The position numbers and the translations under genes are program-made. Below the pieces are notes generated by a model. It was not told the DNA's origin, made no database searches, and saw only the letters and a program-made list of their open reading frames with translations. From assembly GCA_016706405.1 (NCBI GenBank), contig JADJJT010000001.1, forward strand, positions 1,615,501 through 1,679,500: a stretch of DNA of 64,000 bases, given 5' to 3'. The DNA comes from Sphingobacteriales bacterium (GTDB lineage Bacteria; Bacteroidota; Bacteroidia; Chitinophagales; UBA2359). Below, in pieces: positions 35,692 through 45,595 of the stretch; position 1 is the first letter of the stretch; every line of letters begins with the position of its first letter.

Positions 35692-38600
35692 TTAGTGTTG
35701 GTGTCCGCTGTGCAAGCTGTTGTTTTGGCGATTAAATTCTGCTTCGTTGTAGTGGCCTTCGTCTTCAACATCGTCGCAATGATACATTTTTTGGGTAGGG
35801 CTACCACCTTTTTGAGTTTGTTCGCCTTCGTTTTTTGCCTTTAGCATTTTTTGAACAATTCGATTGCGTTCCATATTAATTTTTTCGCGCAGTTGTTTGT
35901 CGCGTTCTATATCAAAATAGCAAACGCCGTCCACATAGGTTTGTTCGGCTTTAGCGTAGATGCTTAGCGGATTATCGCTCCAAAGTACAATATCGGCATC
36001 TTTTCCTACTTTTATGCTGCCCATGCGGTCGTCTAAATGCAGCATTTTAGCGGGGTTAAGGGTAACAAATTTCCATGCTTCCTCTTCGCTAATACCACCG
36101 TAGCGCACAGCTTTAGCTGCTTCTTGGTTGAGACGGCGTGCCATTTCGGCATCGTCTGAGTTAAATCCGGTATTAACACCTACCTTATTTAAAATAGCTC
36201 CGTTGTAGGGTATGGCATCATAAACCTCGTATTTATAAGCCCACCAATCGGCAAAAGACGAGGCATTAACCCCGTGTGCTTTCATTTTGTCGGCTACTTT
36301 GTATCCCTCTAAAATATGCGTAAACGTGTTTATATTAAATCCAAACTGTTCGGCAACGCGCATAAGCATAGTTATTTCGCTTTGCACGTACGAGTGACAG
36401 GTAATAAACCGTTTTTTGTTTATAATTTCTAACAAGGCATCTAATTCAAGGTCGCGGCGCACAGGTGAAGCACCTTTTTTGCCTGCGTTTTTTAGCTTTT
36501 CGCCATACTCGTGTGCGCGTGTAAAGTGGTCAACATACACTTGTTCAACGCCCATCCGGGTTTGCGGAAAACGCTCGCGCTGAAAATCGCCCCAATTGCT
36601 TTGTTTTACGTTTTCGCCTAAGGCAAATTTAATAAAACCATCGGCGTTGGCTATTTTCATGGCTTCGGGTGCCAGGCCCCAGCGCAATTTAATCATGGCA
36701 GCTTGCCCGCCAATTGGGTTTGCCGAGCCATGTAGCAGTTGTGCTGCAACTACGCCGCCGGCCAAACAGCGGTAAATATTTACATCTTCGCTGTTAACAA
36801 CGGTGGCAATACTTACTTCGGCGCTGCTGGCTTGCGTGCCTTCATTTACACCCCGACTAATGGCAATATGCGAGTGTTCGTCAATTATTCCGGCGGTTAA
36901 ATGTTTTCCTTTTACATCATAAACTTTGGCGCCATCCGGAATTTTTAAATTGCGCCCAATAGCGGCAATTTTTCCGTTTGATATCATTACATTAGTTCCG
37001 GTTATAATGCCTTCGGCTTCGTTTGTCCAAACGGTAACACCTTCAAACACTACGGTTTCGGCTTTTGGCTGCTCGGCTTTGGTGTAGCCATAGGCCATAA
37101 ACGGATAAAATACTTCGCCTTGAGGTTCGTCAGTTTTTTTAGTGCTGGCCGAAGTTTTATCGGTATCGGTTTTTTTATCCGGATTAGATTTGGCGGCAGT
37201 TGTAGCCTCCTCGTTTTTTTTGTTGCTCCCTTCTTCTTTCTCTTTTTCTTGTTTTTTGCGAGGGCGTTCGGCGGTAGGTTCTGCCTCCCATTTTACCCAT
37301 TTTCCGTTGGGCAGTTGGCCTTCGCCGCGCCAGTGGTTGCCCTCTTTTTCAAGCCACCCCGACAGGCGAATTAGGCCCTTACCTATACGGGTGGTAACCA
37401 TACTGTCTTTTTCGGCATTAAACTGCAAACTTAGTCCGTTTTCGCGGCGGATATAATCCACATCAATACTTGTGGAGTCGTTAAGCCATATTTTTAATTT
37501 AGGGGCTTGCGTAGGCTTTTCGGCTTTGGCTTCTAAATAAAAATTTTCAGTGCCAATATTCAGGGCAAAAAATCCGGCCATATCTTGTTTGGCGGGGTCT
37601 TTAATAATATAGCGTTTACCGTTCGACCAGTTTTCGTAAATAATAGTTTTTTCTTTAAATAAACTGTCGGAGGTAATTAAAAAATTGGCAAATTTGTTGT
37701 TTTCTAAACTGCCTGCTAAATTGTAAATGCCCAATATATTGGCCGGACTAAAGGTAAGTGCTTTAAGTGCTTGCTCGTGGGTGAGGCCATTTTTTACAGC
37801 TTTGGCTATTGCGGCGCTAAACTCGCTTGTTTCTTTAAGGTCGGCGCTGGTAAGGGCAAAATTAAAGCCGGCTTTGGCTAATGCAGCAGGGTTTGTTGGC
37901 GCAAGTTCCCAGTGTTTAAGGTCGGTTAGGTTTATGTTTAGTGCATCCCAGGGGTCTTGCACATCATAAGCTTTGGGATATTTAACAGGAATTATAAAAG
38001 CGGCATTGGTGGTTTTAAGGTCGTCAAGGCGCATGTATTCGTCTCCGCTGCCTTTAATTATATATTGCGTGCCAAATTCGTCTCCAATTTTATCGGCGCG
38101 AAGGGTGGTAAGCCTGTCTGACGATTCAAAAATTTGTGGTAATTTGCCTTGTAGCTGGTTCATTCTGTCGAGCGATAGATTATACTCGGCGTTGCCTTTA
38201 GTGGCAGCGTACCATTGGGCATCTAAATAAGTTTGGCGCAATAAAGCAATAGACCCCATTAGCGAGCTGGGGTAATCTTGCCTTGAACTGCCTTTGCTTA
38301 ACGAGTAATGCGCCGATGCGCGCTCGGTTACAATTACTTTATGGGTGGCATCGTCGGCCAAAAGGGCTAATACGCCTGTGCCGCGCACTATGCCGTCGCG
38401 TTGGTGGCTTAGCACTAAACCAAATCCTTGGTTGCGCAGTTCTTTAGCTTTGTCGGGGTTGGCTGCAAAAAGCTCGGCGGCATTTATTTCGGGTTTTATG
38501 GCTTGGTTCCAGTTGTAGGCGCCCTGTTTTTTGCTTAACATTTGTGGGCCAAAATTACCACCATCGTCGCTGGGTTTTACCTCGGGCAGTCCATAAGTGG

Positions 38601-38898
38601 TATAAAGGTCAATAAACGAAGGGTAAATGTATTTTCCGGATAAATCGTAAACTACTGCATCTTTTGGGATGGCAATTTTAGTGCCTACGGCTTCAATCTT
38701 TCCTTTCCGGATTACTAAACTGGCTTTCTCAATTTTTGTATTGTAATTGATAAAAATGGTGGCGTTCGTAAACGCATACACTTCGGCTCTTTCGTCGAAA
38801 GTGCCGTTTACGGGGTAGGTTTGCTGGGCAAAAATGGGGGAAAAAGGTAGTCCTGCGCCTAAAAAAACAAGGACTAAAACAAGGTAAAAACGAGCCAT
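35692..38898 (-). CDS. Secreted tandem amidohydrolase (imidazolonepropionase-like)
   Basis: 1068 residues with a signal peptide (MARFYLVLVLVFLGAGLPFSPIFAQ). Two amidohydrolase modules follow. In the first (about 40-430) the usual H-x-H after the first strand is replaced (YPSFIDLYTTYGLPE), so it is probably inactive. A linker with a Lys/Glu/Thr-rich tract lies at about 555-605. The second module (about 625-1030) has the metal motif IDEHSHIA, later CHSYVQSE, THILEGYKVAD and NSDDAEMARRL, and ends with the typical KDADIVLWSDNPL. Such proteins are common in Bacteroidota and are thought to be dipeptidases or related hydrolases. The tail is rich in His (LHSGHQH). Confidence 0.85.
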   Translation of the reverse strand: MARFYLVLVLVFLGAGLPFSPIFAQQTYPVNGTFDERAEVYAFTNATIFINYNTKIEKASLVIRKGKIEAVGTKIAIPKDAVVYDLSGKYIYPSFIDLYTTYGLPEVKPSDDGGNFGPQMLSKKQGAYNWNQAIKPEINAAELFAANPDKAKELRNQGFGLVLSHQRDGIVRGTGVLALLADDATHKVIVTERASAHYSLSKGSSRQDYPSSLMGSIALLRQTYLDAQWYAATKGNAEYNLSLDRMNQLQGKLPQIFESSDRLTTLRADKIGDEFGTQYIIKGSGDEYMRLDDLKTTNAAFIIPVKYPKAYDVQDPWDALNINLTDLKHWELAPTNPAALAKAGFNFALTSADLKETSEFSAAIAKAVKNGLTHEQALKALTFSPANILGIYNLAGSLENNKFANFLITSDSLFKEKTIIYENWSNGKRYIIKDPAKQDMAGFFALNIGTENFYLEAKAEKPTQAPKLKIWLNDSTSIDVDYIRRENGLSLQFNAEKDSMVTTRIGKGLIRLSGWLEKEGNHWRGEGQLPNGKWVKWEAEPTAERPRKKQEKEKEEGSNKKNEEATTAAKSNPDKKTDTDKTSASTKKTDEPQGEVFYPFMAYGYTKAEQPKAETVVFEGVTVWTNEAEGIITGTNVMISNGKIAAIGRNLKIPDGAKVYDVKGKHLTAGIIDEHSHIAISRGVNEGTQASSAEVSIATVVNSEDVNIYRCLAGGVVAAQLLHGSANPIGGQAAMIKLRWGLAPEAMKIANADGFIKFALGENVKQSNWGDFQRERFPQTRMGVEQVYVDHFTRAHEYGEKLKNAGKKGASPVRRDLELDALLEIINKKRFITCHSYVQSEITMLMRVAEQFGFNINTFTHILEGYKVADKMKAHGVNASSFADWWAYKYEVYDAIPYNGAILNKVGVNTGFNSDDAEMARRLNQEAAKAVRYGGISEEEAWKFVTLNPAKMLHLDDRMGSIKVGKDADIVLWSDNPLSIYAKAEQTYVDGVCYFDIERDKQLREKINMERNRIVQKMLKAKNEGEQTQKGGSPTQKMYHCDDVEDEGHYNEAEFNRQNNSLHSGHQH

Positions 38899-39117
38899 AA
38901 AAGCAGCCTTATTAATTAAAAAACAAGCAAATTAAATAAACCCGCAAGTTACGGCTAATAGGTTATAGATGTTTGCTTTTGGCTGTTAAAAAAATATTTT
39001 CCTTAGAAAGCCCTATCCCTTTTAAGTAAGCATTGCCTTTTGTGCGGGATTATCATATATAAATTAATTTCCGGAAATTTTTTTATCCGGAAGGTAGAAA
39101 AGAATTAATCTATTCGT

Positions 39118-39876
39118 TTATGGTTTTGAATGTTTTTTCCTGCCAAATCTTTCAGGAAACATATAGGTAATTCCAATACTGGGCTTGGAATCTTCAAATC
39201 TTAAATTTGGATGCGATAAATTTGCTGCGTAGATGAATTGAACTTGTAATTTTATTCTTTTCCAGCCTGCGCGAAGTGTAAGCGATGGTTCGAGAAGAAC
39301 AGATTTTTTATTTTTAGCGATAGTGTCAAGGTAAAAATACTCAAAATGAAGTGTGTCTATGCGATTTTTTATTTTATTGAAAGCTATAAAACTACATCTG
39401 TTTGTTAGTGCGATGTCAAGTATTTTGGTTGTTACCCCCACTGAATTTTGTAAAAATATTTTTGTGTATGATAAGTCAGCATTGCCCTTACTAATAGTTG
39501 TTCCACCGCTACTTTCACCGTAGCTGTGCTGTTGGTTGCAAAAGCCCATGCCCCCATAGATTTCAAAAATCAGGTGCTTTTCCAAAGGTTTATAATAACC
39601 AAATCCTGCGTCAATATAGTTGCCTTTGCCCCCGTCGGACGAGGAGCCGCCATTTCCATGCATAAAGTTTGACATTACGGCAAACCTATTTGTAATTGCG
39701 TAGGCTGCCTGTAGGTCGAAGGTGTTAATTTCGTCACCACCGCCTAAAGATGCTGTTGCCCGAATTTCTTTTTTTTCGGTGAATAACGGAATATTTTGAG
39801 TTGGCGGAATATAGTAGTAATGCGAACAGCTGGTAAAGGCAAAAAGAAAAACGATTAGGGTAGATATTTTTTTCAC
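39118..39876 (-). CDS. Putative outer-membrane beta-barrel lipoprotein
   Basis: 252 residues. The start MKKISTLIVFLFAFTSCSHYYYIPPTQNIP has a lipoprotein-like signal (lipobox FTSC) followed by a motif common in small Bacteroidota outer-membrane proteins. The rest alternates short beta strands with glycine-rich turns (ATASLGGGDEINTFDLQAAY, GFGYYKPLEKHLIFEIYGGMGF) and ends GITYMFPERFGRKKHSKP, which fits an 8- to 10-strand barrel. No function is recognised. It is flanked by intergenic gaps of 219 and 393 bp. Confidence 0.65.
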   Translation of the reverse strand: MKKISTLIVFLFAFTSCSHYYYIPPTQNIPLFTEKKEIRATASLGGGDEINTFDLQAAYAITNRFAVMSNFMHGNGGSSSDGGKGNYIDAGFGYYKPLEKHLIFEIYGGMGFCNQQHSYGESSGGTTISKGNADLSYTKIFLQNSVGVTTKILDIALTNRCSFIAFNKIKNRIDTLHFEYFYLDTIAKNKKSVLLEPSLTLRAGWKRIKLQVQFIYAANLSHPNLRFEDSKPSIGITYMFPERFGRKKHSKP

Positions 39877-40269
39877 GACTTTAGATTTTTTTAATTATCG
39901 GTCGTAAAGTTAATATAAATCTTTTTGAAAAATAAGATTATTAATGCCTTATTACTTTCTTTATTTATCCGGATTTTACCTTTCCCGGAAAAAATTATGT
40001 AAAGTAGCTTTTGTTAATTACGGATGTCTATATAACCTCAACAACATCAACCATTAACCTCTCCTTCCCATACTTAAAGTTTTGTAAACCAAACAATTTT
40101 TAGCCTACCTACAAAACGCATCAAATAATGTACCTTTAAACTTGATACAAATTTTAAACTATCTACAATATTACAGCAAAATATCGCTATGTGATACGTT
40201 ATTGCACAAAATCAGCCCAATTTGTCTGTAATTACGAATATAACTTGTATCTTGGGGCAAATTTGACTT
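39877..40269. promoter_or_regulatory. Intergenic region between divergent genes; weak promoter before the recombinase
   Basis: No gene seen. TTTG at 40221-40224 and TATCTTGG at 40248-40255 (one mismatch to TAnnTTTG), with a 23-bp spacer, precede the recombinase ATG at 40270. One TCCGGA lies near 39969. I see no inverted-repeat recombination site that I could name. Confidence 0.3.
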
Positions 40270-41100
40270 ATGGAAGCCTATATTGAACAATTTGCGGCCA
40301 TGCTTAAAACTAAGCGGTATAGTTATAAAACCATCAAAACATATACCAATGCACTTAAGCAGTTTTTTATATTTTTTAAATTAGAAAACCCCGAAAGTGT
40401 TACACCCAAAATGATAGAAAATTATATCTGTCAGAAGGTAAATGAAAATAGCCTATCGGCAAGTTATCAAAAACAGTTGGTGGGGGCTATAAAATTTTTT
40501 TATAGGGAGGTTTTAAATACAGAACTGCCTATTGACCACATCTACCCTAAATGCAAAGAAACTAAACTGCCGGTTGTGTTAAGCCATGAAGAGATAAAAA
40601 AAATTTTTGACAGTATTACTAATTTAAAACACAAAGCTATTATTACAGGTTTGTATAGTGGTGGTTTGCGTTTGAGCGAAATTATTAATTTAAAAATAAA
40701 TGATATAGATGTTAAAAAAATGACCCTGAAAATAGCGGCAGGTAAAGGAAAAAAAGATAGGGAGGTTATGCTCTCTGAAAAATATTTATTACTACTGCGC
40801 GAGTATTGTAGATTCCATAGACCTAAAACCTGGCTTTTTGAGGGTGCCGACAATAAACAATACTCAACCCGAAGTGTGCAGGCAATTTTTACCAAAGCAC
40901 TACAAGCGGCTAAAATTGAAAAGAAAGCTACCGTTTATGCCTTGCGCCATAGTTTTGCCATGCACTTAATCGAGCACGGTACAGATATTCACTTTGTTCA
41001 GGAGCTATTAGGGCACGAGTCTATAAAAACAACACAAATTTACACCCATTTAACCGACCATTCAAAAGCAAAAATTAAAAGCCCTTTAGATGAGTTGTAA
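40270..41100 (+). CDS. Tyrosine recombinase (Xer/integrase family), solitary
   Basis: 276 residues. The N-terminal SAM-like core-binding domain (1-90) is followed by the catalytic domain with R134 (YSGGLRLSE), K159 (AAGKGKKDREV), R226 and H227 (ALRHSFAMHL), H249 (LLGHESIKTTQIYTH) and nucleophile Y258. The first histidine of the usual HxLRH box is Y223 (VYALRH). Length and the DIHFVQELLGHES region resemble XerC/D and integron-type enzymes, but no IntI-specific insertion is obvious. It could act on a chromosomal dimer site, an invertible switch or a mobile element. No partner gene or attachment site is evident nearby. Confidence 0.87.
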   Translation: MEAYIEQFAAMLKTKRYSYKTIKTYTNALKQFFIFFKLENPESVTPKMIENYICQKVNENSLSASYQKQLVGAIKFFYREVLNTELPIDHIYPKCKETKLPVVLSHEEIKKIFDSITNLKHKAIITGLYSGGLRLSEIINLKINDIDVKKMTLKIAAGKGKKDREVMLSEKYLLLLREYCRFHRPKTWLFEGADNKQYSTRSVQAIFTKALQAAKIEKKATVYALRHSFAMHLIEHGTDIHFVQELLGHESIKTTQIYTHLTDHSKAKIKSPLDEL

Positions 41101-41112
41101 GTATTGCAGTTT

Positions 41113-41183
41113 CCGGATAGTTAGTTAGATAACTGATTGCCAAATATTCCGGATAAACCTTTAGTTTTAACAGCACTATCCGG
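41113..41183. terminator. CCGGATAGT inverted repeat and TCCGGA cluster after the recombinase gene
   Basis: CCGGATAGT (41113-41121) and ACTATCCGG (41175-41183) can form a 9-bp stem enclosing 53 bases, followed by ATATTTTTT. A third TCCGGATA lies in the loop. It could act as a terminator for the recombinase gene, but the long loop makes this uncertain. It may instead reflect the general abundance of TCCGGA. Confidence 0.35.
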
Positions 41184-41259
41184 ATATTTTTTGTTCTTCA
41201 GAGTATTGTAATGATATGGCTTTGTAACCATACTAGGCCAGATATTAATTAAAATGGCG

Positions 41260-41267
41260 TAGCTTTG
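41260..41267 (+). promoter_or_regulatory. -7 box of aroE
   Basis: TAGCTTTG, a perfect TAnnTTTG, 29 bp before the ATG at 41297. No -33 TTTG lies at the standard distance. Confidence 0.4.
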
Positions 41268-41296
41268 TTTGTAGTGCAGTTCTTTGCGCTTGTATT

Positions 41297-42079
41297 ATGT
41301 CTTTAATTACCCACCTTTATGGCTTAGTTGGATACCCTCTGAGTCATTCGTTTTCAGGAAAATATTTTGCCGAAAAATTTGCCGCCCAAGGGCTACATCA
41401 TTGCGCCTACAATTTATTTGAGCTAAATAATATTACCAACCTTGCTAATGTTTTGGCTCAAAATCCTAATTTGTGCGGTTTTAACGTTAGCATACCATAT
41501 AAACAGGCTATTTTATCGTATTTAAACCAAATTAGCGCGCAGGCAAAACAAATTGGCGCAGTAAATGTAGTGGCGGTTGTCAATAACAATCAGCAAAGGC
41601 AGTTAAATGGCTATAATACCGATGCCGACGGTTTTAAACAAGCACTTTTGCCCTTCTTAAAGCCAAGCCGCTACCCTGCACGAGCCTTAATTTTAGGCAC
41701 AGGTGGCAGTATGTTGGCAGTTAAGTTTGCCTTACAAAGTTTAGGTATAGCGGTAAGTTTTGCCACGCGCTCGCTAAAAAACAGCCATAGTCCCAACAAT
41801 ACTTTTTTATATACACAATTAACTCCTGATATTGTAGCCAAGCATTTACTAATTGTAAATACTACGCCTTTAGGCATGCACCCTCACCTACAAACCTGCC
41901 CTAATATACCTTACCACGCATTAACACCCAAGCATATTTGCTTTGATTTGGTGTATAATCCGGCGCAAACCGTTTTTTTACATAAGGCGCAAGAAATGGG
42001 GGCAACCGCTTGTAACGGTTTATCTATGCTGCAAAACCAAGCCGAGCTAAGCTGGCAAATTTGGCAAGAATATGCATAG
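41297..42079 (+). CDS. aroE: Shikimate dehydrogenase
   Basis: 260 residues. The substrate site GYPLSHSFSGKYF is near the N-terminus, and the catalytic-lysine region is NVSIPYKQAILSYL. The NADPH-binding loop is LGTGGSMLAVKFAL, a slightly altered GxGG(A/S) pattern, and NTTPLGMHPH is followed by the closing GLSMLQNQAELSWQIW. It reduces 3-dehydroshikimate to shikimate in aromatic amino-acid synthesis, in the cytoplasm. It stands alone, upstream of ppk1. Confidence 0.93.
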   Translation: MSLITHLYGLVGYPLSHSFSGKYFAEKFAAQGLHHCAYNLFELNNITNLANVLAQNPNLCGFNVSIPYKQAILSYLNQISAQAKQIGAVNVVAVVNNNQQRQLNGYNTDADGFKQALLPFLKPSRYPARALILGTGGSMLAVKFALQSLGIAVSFATRSLKNSHSPNNTFLYTQLTPDIVAKHLLIVNTTPLGMHPHLQTCPNIPYHALTPKHICFDLVYNPAQTVFLHKAQEMGATACNGLSMLQNQAELSWQIWQEYA

Positions 42080-42223
42080 CATTATTTTTTATTCCTTATG
42101 TTAGACAAACGTTTTATGTTATAGCCATAATATTAAATTTAAGTTAAACTATTTATTTGAACTGCCTATTTGAAAACAAAATATCGTACCTTGCACCTTA
42201 ATAAACAAGTAGCTTTGCCCCCT

Positions 42224-44452
42224 ATGCAACCAATATCGCCCGGCTCGCCCCCCTCGTATTTTGCCAGCCTAACACGCCACCAGCGCAAGCGTATTTTAGT
42301 AAACCGCGAAATTAGCTGGCTTCGCTTTAACGAAAAAGTTTTACAAGAGGCGGCAGACCCCAGCGTGCCATTGCCCGTGCGTTTAAAGTTTTTGGGCATT
42401 TTCTCCTCTAATTTAGATGAGTTTTTTAGGGTTAGGGTCGCTTCGCTTAACAGGTTGGTTGAGGTAAATAAACAAGCTAAAGTCGAAATGGACATGAGCC
42501 CCAAAAAAATTCTGCGACAAATAAACAAACAAATATTGGCCATGCAACAGCAATTTGAGGCTATTTACAGCGAAGTTAAAAGCGAGTTGGCCAACGAGCA
42601 GGTTTTTATCGTAAACGAAAACGAGCTTACCCAAGCGCAGGGCTATGTTGTGCGCCAGTTTTTTCATGTAGAAGTCCGGCCATTGTTAGTGCCATTAATG
42701 GTTAGCAGTTTGCGCAAAATTCCCGATTTAAAAGACGGCGTTATTTATTTGGCCATATCGCTGCGAAAATCGGCACACCCAACCCAAAAAGAAATGGCAT
42801 TAGTCGAAATACCGTCCGATAAATTGTCGCGTTTCTTTATGTTCGAGCGTTCAAATAATCGCACCTTCGTTATTTTGCTCGACGATGTAATACGGTATTG
42901 CCTAACCGATATGTTCGGTATTTTTGGCTTCGACCAGTGTAGTGCATGGACGATAAAACTTACCAAAGACAGCGAAATGGAACTTGATGCGGATTTGTCG
43001 AAAACGCAGCTTGAGTTAATAGCATCGGGGGTAAAACAACGCAAACACGGGCAACCGGTGCGCTTTATTTACGACAAACAAATGGACATAGAGGTGCTTA
43101 AACAATTAGTGGCTAAAATGGGTATTACCGCCGATAATAATATTTTGCCCGGAGGTCGGTACCATAATTTTAAAGATTTTATGAATTTTCCGCTGATACC
43201 AAGTTTGGCGGCAATACTGCCCATGCCACACCGCCCGCTGCCGCATCCGGATATTGACCCGCGCCAAAGTTTATTTTCTTTATTACAAAAAAAAGATATT
43301 TTACTGCATTACCCATATCAAACTTTTTATCCGGTAATTGATTTTTTGCGCGAAGCAGCCATCGACCCCAAAGTTAAATTTATAAAAGCAACTATTTACA
43401 GGGTAGCGCGCCAGTCGAGCATTATTAATGCACTGCTTAATGCCCAAATGAACGGTAAAAAAGTAACCGTTGTTATTGAACTGCAAGCCCGCTTTGACGA
43501 AGAAGCAAATATTCAATGGACAAATACCATGAAAGAGGCTGGCTTAAACATTATACACGGGCAGTTAGGTTTTAAAATACACAGCAAATTATTATTGGTT
43601 GGCCGCGAAGAATACGATGAGCAAAAACAAAAAAATACCATTAAACTATATGCTAACATAGGTACCGGTAATTTTAACGAACGAACAGCGCAAACCTATT
43701 GCGACGACAGTTTGCTTACGCAGCACGCAGGCATTACCTCCGAAATTGCCAAAGTATTTAAATTTATAGAAACACAACTTCCCAACCAGCCCGTAGATGC
43801 CTACCCAGATATTGGCAAATTAGAAAATTTTAAGCACATATTAATATCACCTAAGCATTTATTTAACAAACTAATACAACTTATTGACACCGAAATTGCC
43901 CACGCTAAAGCCAAAAAACCGGCATATATAATTTTAAAACTTAACGGCCTAAACGACGAAACTATTATTGGTAAACTATACGAAGCATCGAACGCAGGGG
44001 TAAAAATTTGGTTAATTGTGCGCAGTATTTGCTGCTTGGTTCCGGGTGTCGAAAACCACAGTAAAAATATTGAAGCCATTAGTATTGTAGATGAATTTTT
44101 AGAACACTCGCGCATTTACTACTTTTATAATAACGGCAAAACGCATTGCTATATCGCTTCGGCAGACTGTATGGAACGAAACCTGCACCGCCGCATTGAA
44201 GTTGCCTGCCCAATTTATGACCCACTGCTAAAAAAAGAGCTTGAAACAATATTAACCCTGCAATTGCAAGATAACGTTAAAGCCCGCCTACAAAATTATC
44301 CGGATTTACCCCCCAATGGCTATGTGCGCAATGGACTTGAGCCTACCCGCTCGCAACACGCCATATTGCACTTTTTTAACCAACTGTTAAAAGGCAATGT
44401 CCAATATAAAGCCCTACCCTTTGAACAATTAAATAAACTTGTAAATATATAA
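42224..44452 (+). CDS. ppk1: Polyphosphate kinase 1
   Basis: 742 residues from the ATG at 42224 (MQPISPGSPPSYF); an in-frame TTG at 42170 would add 18. Matches to PPK1 are ILVNREISWLRFNEKVLQEA, SSNLDEFFRVRVA, the ATP/autophosphorylation region around QARFDEEANIQWTNTMKEAG and HSKLLLV, GTGNFNERTAQTYCD, and the second phospholipase-D-like half. It reversibly makes polyphosphate from ATP. It is followed 21 bp later by the exopolyphosphatase gene, the usual pairing. Confidence 0.95.
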   Translation: MQPISPGSPPSYFASLTRHQRKRILVNREISWLRFNEKVLQEAADPSVPLPVRLKFLGIFSSNLDEFFRVRVASLNRLVEVNKQAKVEMDMSPKKILRQINKQILAMQQQFEAIYSEVKSELANEQVFIVNENELTQAQGYVVRQFFHVEVRPLLVPLMVSSLRKIPDLKDGVIYLAISLRKSAHPTQKEMALVEIPSDKLSRFFMFERSNNRTFVILLDDVIRYCLTDMFGIFGFDQCSAWTIKLTKDSEMELDADLSKTQLELIASGVKQRKHGQPVRFIYDKQMDIEVLKQLVAKMGITADNNILPGGRYHNFKDFMNFPLIPSLAAILPMPHRPLPHPDIDPRQSLFSLLQKKDILLHYPYQTFYPVIDFLREAAIDPKVKFIKATIYRVARQSSIINALLNAQMNGKKVTVVIELQARFDEEANIQWTNTMKEAGLNIIHGQLGFKIHSKLLLVGREEYDEQKQKNTIKLYANIGTGNFNERTAQTYCDDSLLTQHAGITSEIAKVFKFIETQLPNQPVDAYPDIGKLENFKHILISPKHLFNKLIQLIDTEIAHAKAKKPAYIILKLNGLNDETIIGKLYEASNAGVKIWLIVRSICCLVPGVENHSKNIEAISIVDEFLEHSRIYYFYNNGKTHCYIASADCMERNLHRRIEVACPIYDPLLKKELETILTLQLQDNVKARLQNYPDLPPNGYVRNGLEPTRSQHAILHFFNQLLKGNVQYKALPFEQLNKLVNI

Positions 44453-44473
44453 GCAATATACACCGTATTTATT

Positions 44474-45430
44474 ATGAAACTTGCCGCCGTTGATATTGGC
44501 TCGAATGCAGTACGCTTGTTAGTGGCCGAACTTAGCATAGCCGATAAAAAAAAACCTACCGAAATTAAAAATAAGAAATTAAAAATGTACCGGATTCCTG
44601 TTCGCTTGGGTGTAGATACATTTTCGGGCGGGCATATAAGCCTTTCAAAAATAGACCAGCTTTGCAAATCCCTCGAAGCATTTAGGTTAATTGCCGAGGT
44701 GTACGAAGTACAGGACTGGGCAATTTGTGCTACATCGGCACTGCGCGAGGCTACCAATGCGCGCCAGGTTGCCGATGTGGTTAAGCAGCGCACAGGCTTA
44801 AACATACAATTAATTGACGGCGACTCGGAGGCTGCACTTATTTTATCGAACAAACTATTTACTATGGATATTTTAGACCACCGCTTCAGTCACTTATATG
44901 TTGATGTTGGAGGCGGTAGCACCGAGGTTTCCTTAGTGAGTTTGCGCGGTATTGCGGCTTCAAAGTCGTTTAAAATTGGCACTATCCGGATGTTTCAGAA
45001 CCACGTAGCTCCACAAGAGTGGCAAGCCTTAACCCAATGGTTGGTACATACTATAAAACCTAAAAAACCTTTATCAATAATCGGCTCGGGGGGCAATATT
45101 AATAGGCTTTTCAAAATTTCTGAAAGCCATAAAGGGCAACCTTTGCCTTACCGCTACTTAAAACAAGAGTATAACCTGTTAGCACCCCTTAGCATTGAAG
45201 AGCGGGTAACCCTGCAAGACCTTACCCCTGACCGCGCTGAAGTAATTGTTCCGGCCTTAGAAATATTTTTGCATATCATGGAAAAAACAGGTATTACCCA
45301 AGTTATGGTTCCTAAAATTGGCCTTTCAGATGGCATTGTTTTAACCCTTTTTCAACAAAAAATGGGTATGATACAGCCAATAATACAAAGCGCAGCTTTA
45401 AAGCAGGATAATGGGTTTAAAGACTTGTAA
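44474..45430 (+). CDS. ppx: Exopolyphosphatase (Ppx/GppA family)
   Basis: 318 residues of the ASKHA phosphatase fold. Phosphate-1 loop AAVDIGSNAVRLLVAE is at the N-terminus, CATSALREATN follows, and phosphate-2 loop YVDVGGGSTEVSL and SIIGSGGNINRLFK lie further on. It degrades polyphosphate or pppGpp. It is the short single-module form common in Bacteroidota. It sits directly after ppk1 in one operon and is followed by a clear terminator hairpin. Confidence 0.92.
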   Translation: MKLAAVDIGSNAVRLLVAELSIADKKKPTEIKNKKLKMYRIPVRLGVDTFSGGHISLSKIDQLCKSLEAFRLIAEVYEVQDWAICATSALREATNARQVADVVKQRTGLNIQLIDGDSEAALILSNKLFTMDILDHRFSHLYVDVGGGSTEVSLVSLRGIAASKSFKIGTIRMFQNHVAPQEWQALTQWLVHTIKPKKPLSIIGSGGNINRLFKISESHKGQPLPYRYLKQEYNLLAPLSIEERVTLQDLTPDRAEVIVPALEIFLHIMEKTGITQVMVPKIGLSDGIVLTLFQQKMGMIQPIIQSAALKQDNGFKDL

Positions 45431-45460
45431 ATTCTGTACTCATACAGTTTTATAAAAAAA

Positions 45461-45493
45461 AACCGCCTTTTACAATTCTGGTAAAAAGCGGTT
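45461..45493. terminator. Bidirectional terminator between ppx and the Crp-like gene
   Basis: AACCGCCTTTTAC and GTAAAAAGCGGTT pair (12 of 13) around a 7-base loop. An A run precedes the stem (45454-45462), which serves as a U tract for the leftward transcript. CTATTATTT follows for the rightward one. It lies between convergent genes. Confidence 0.75.
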
Positions 45494-45595
45494 CTATTAT
45501 TTAACTTTACGGCTTAACTCGGAAGCACACCTTTATAATATATATAATATAATTAAGGTTTAACAACCAAATACAATGTAAAAAATAATTTTGTA

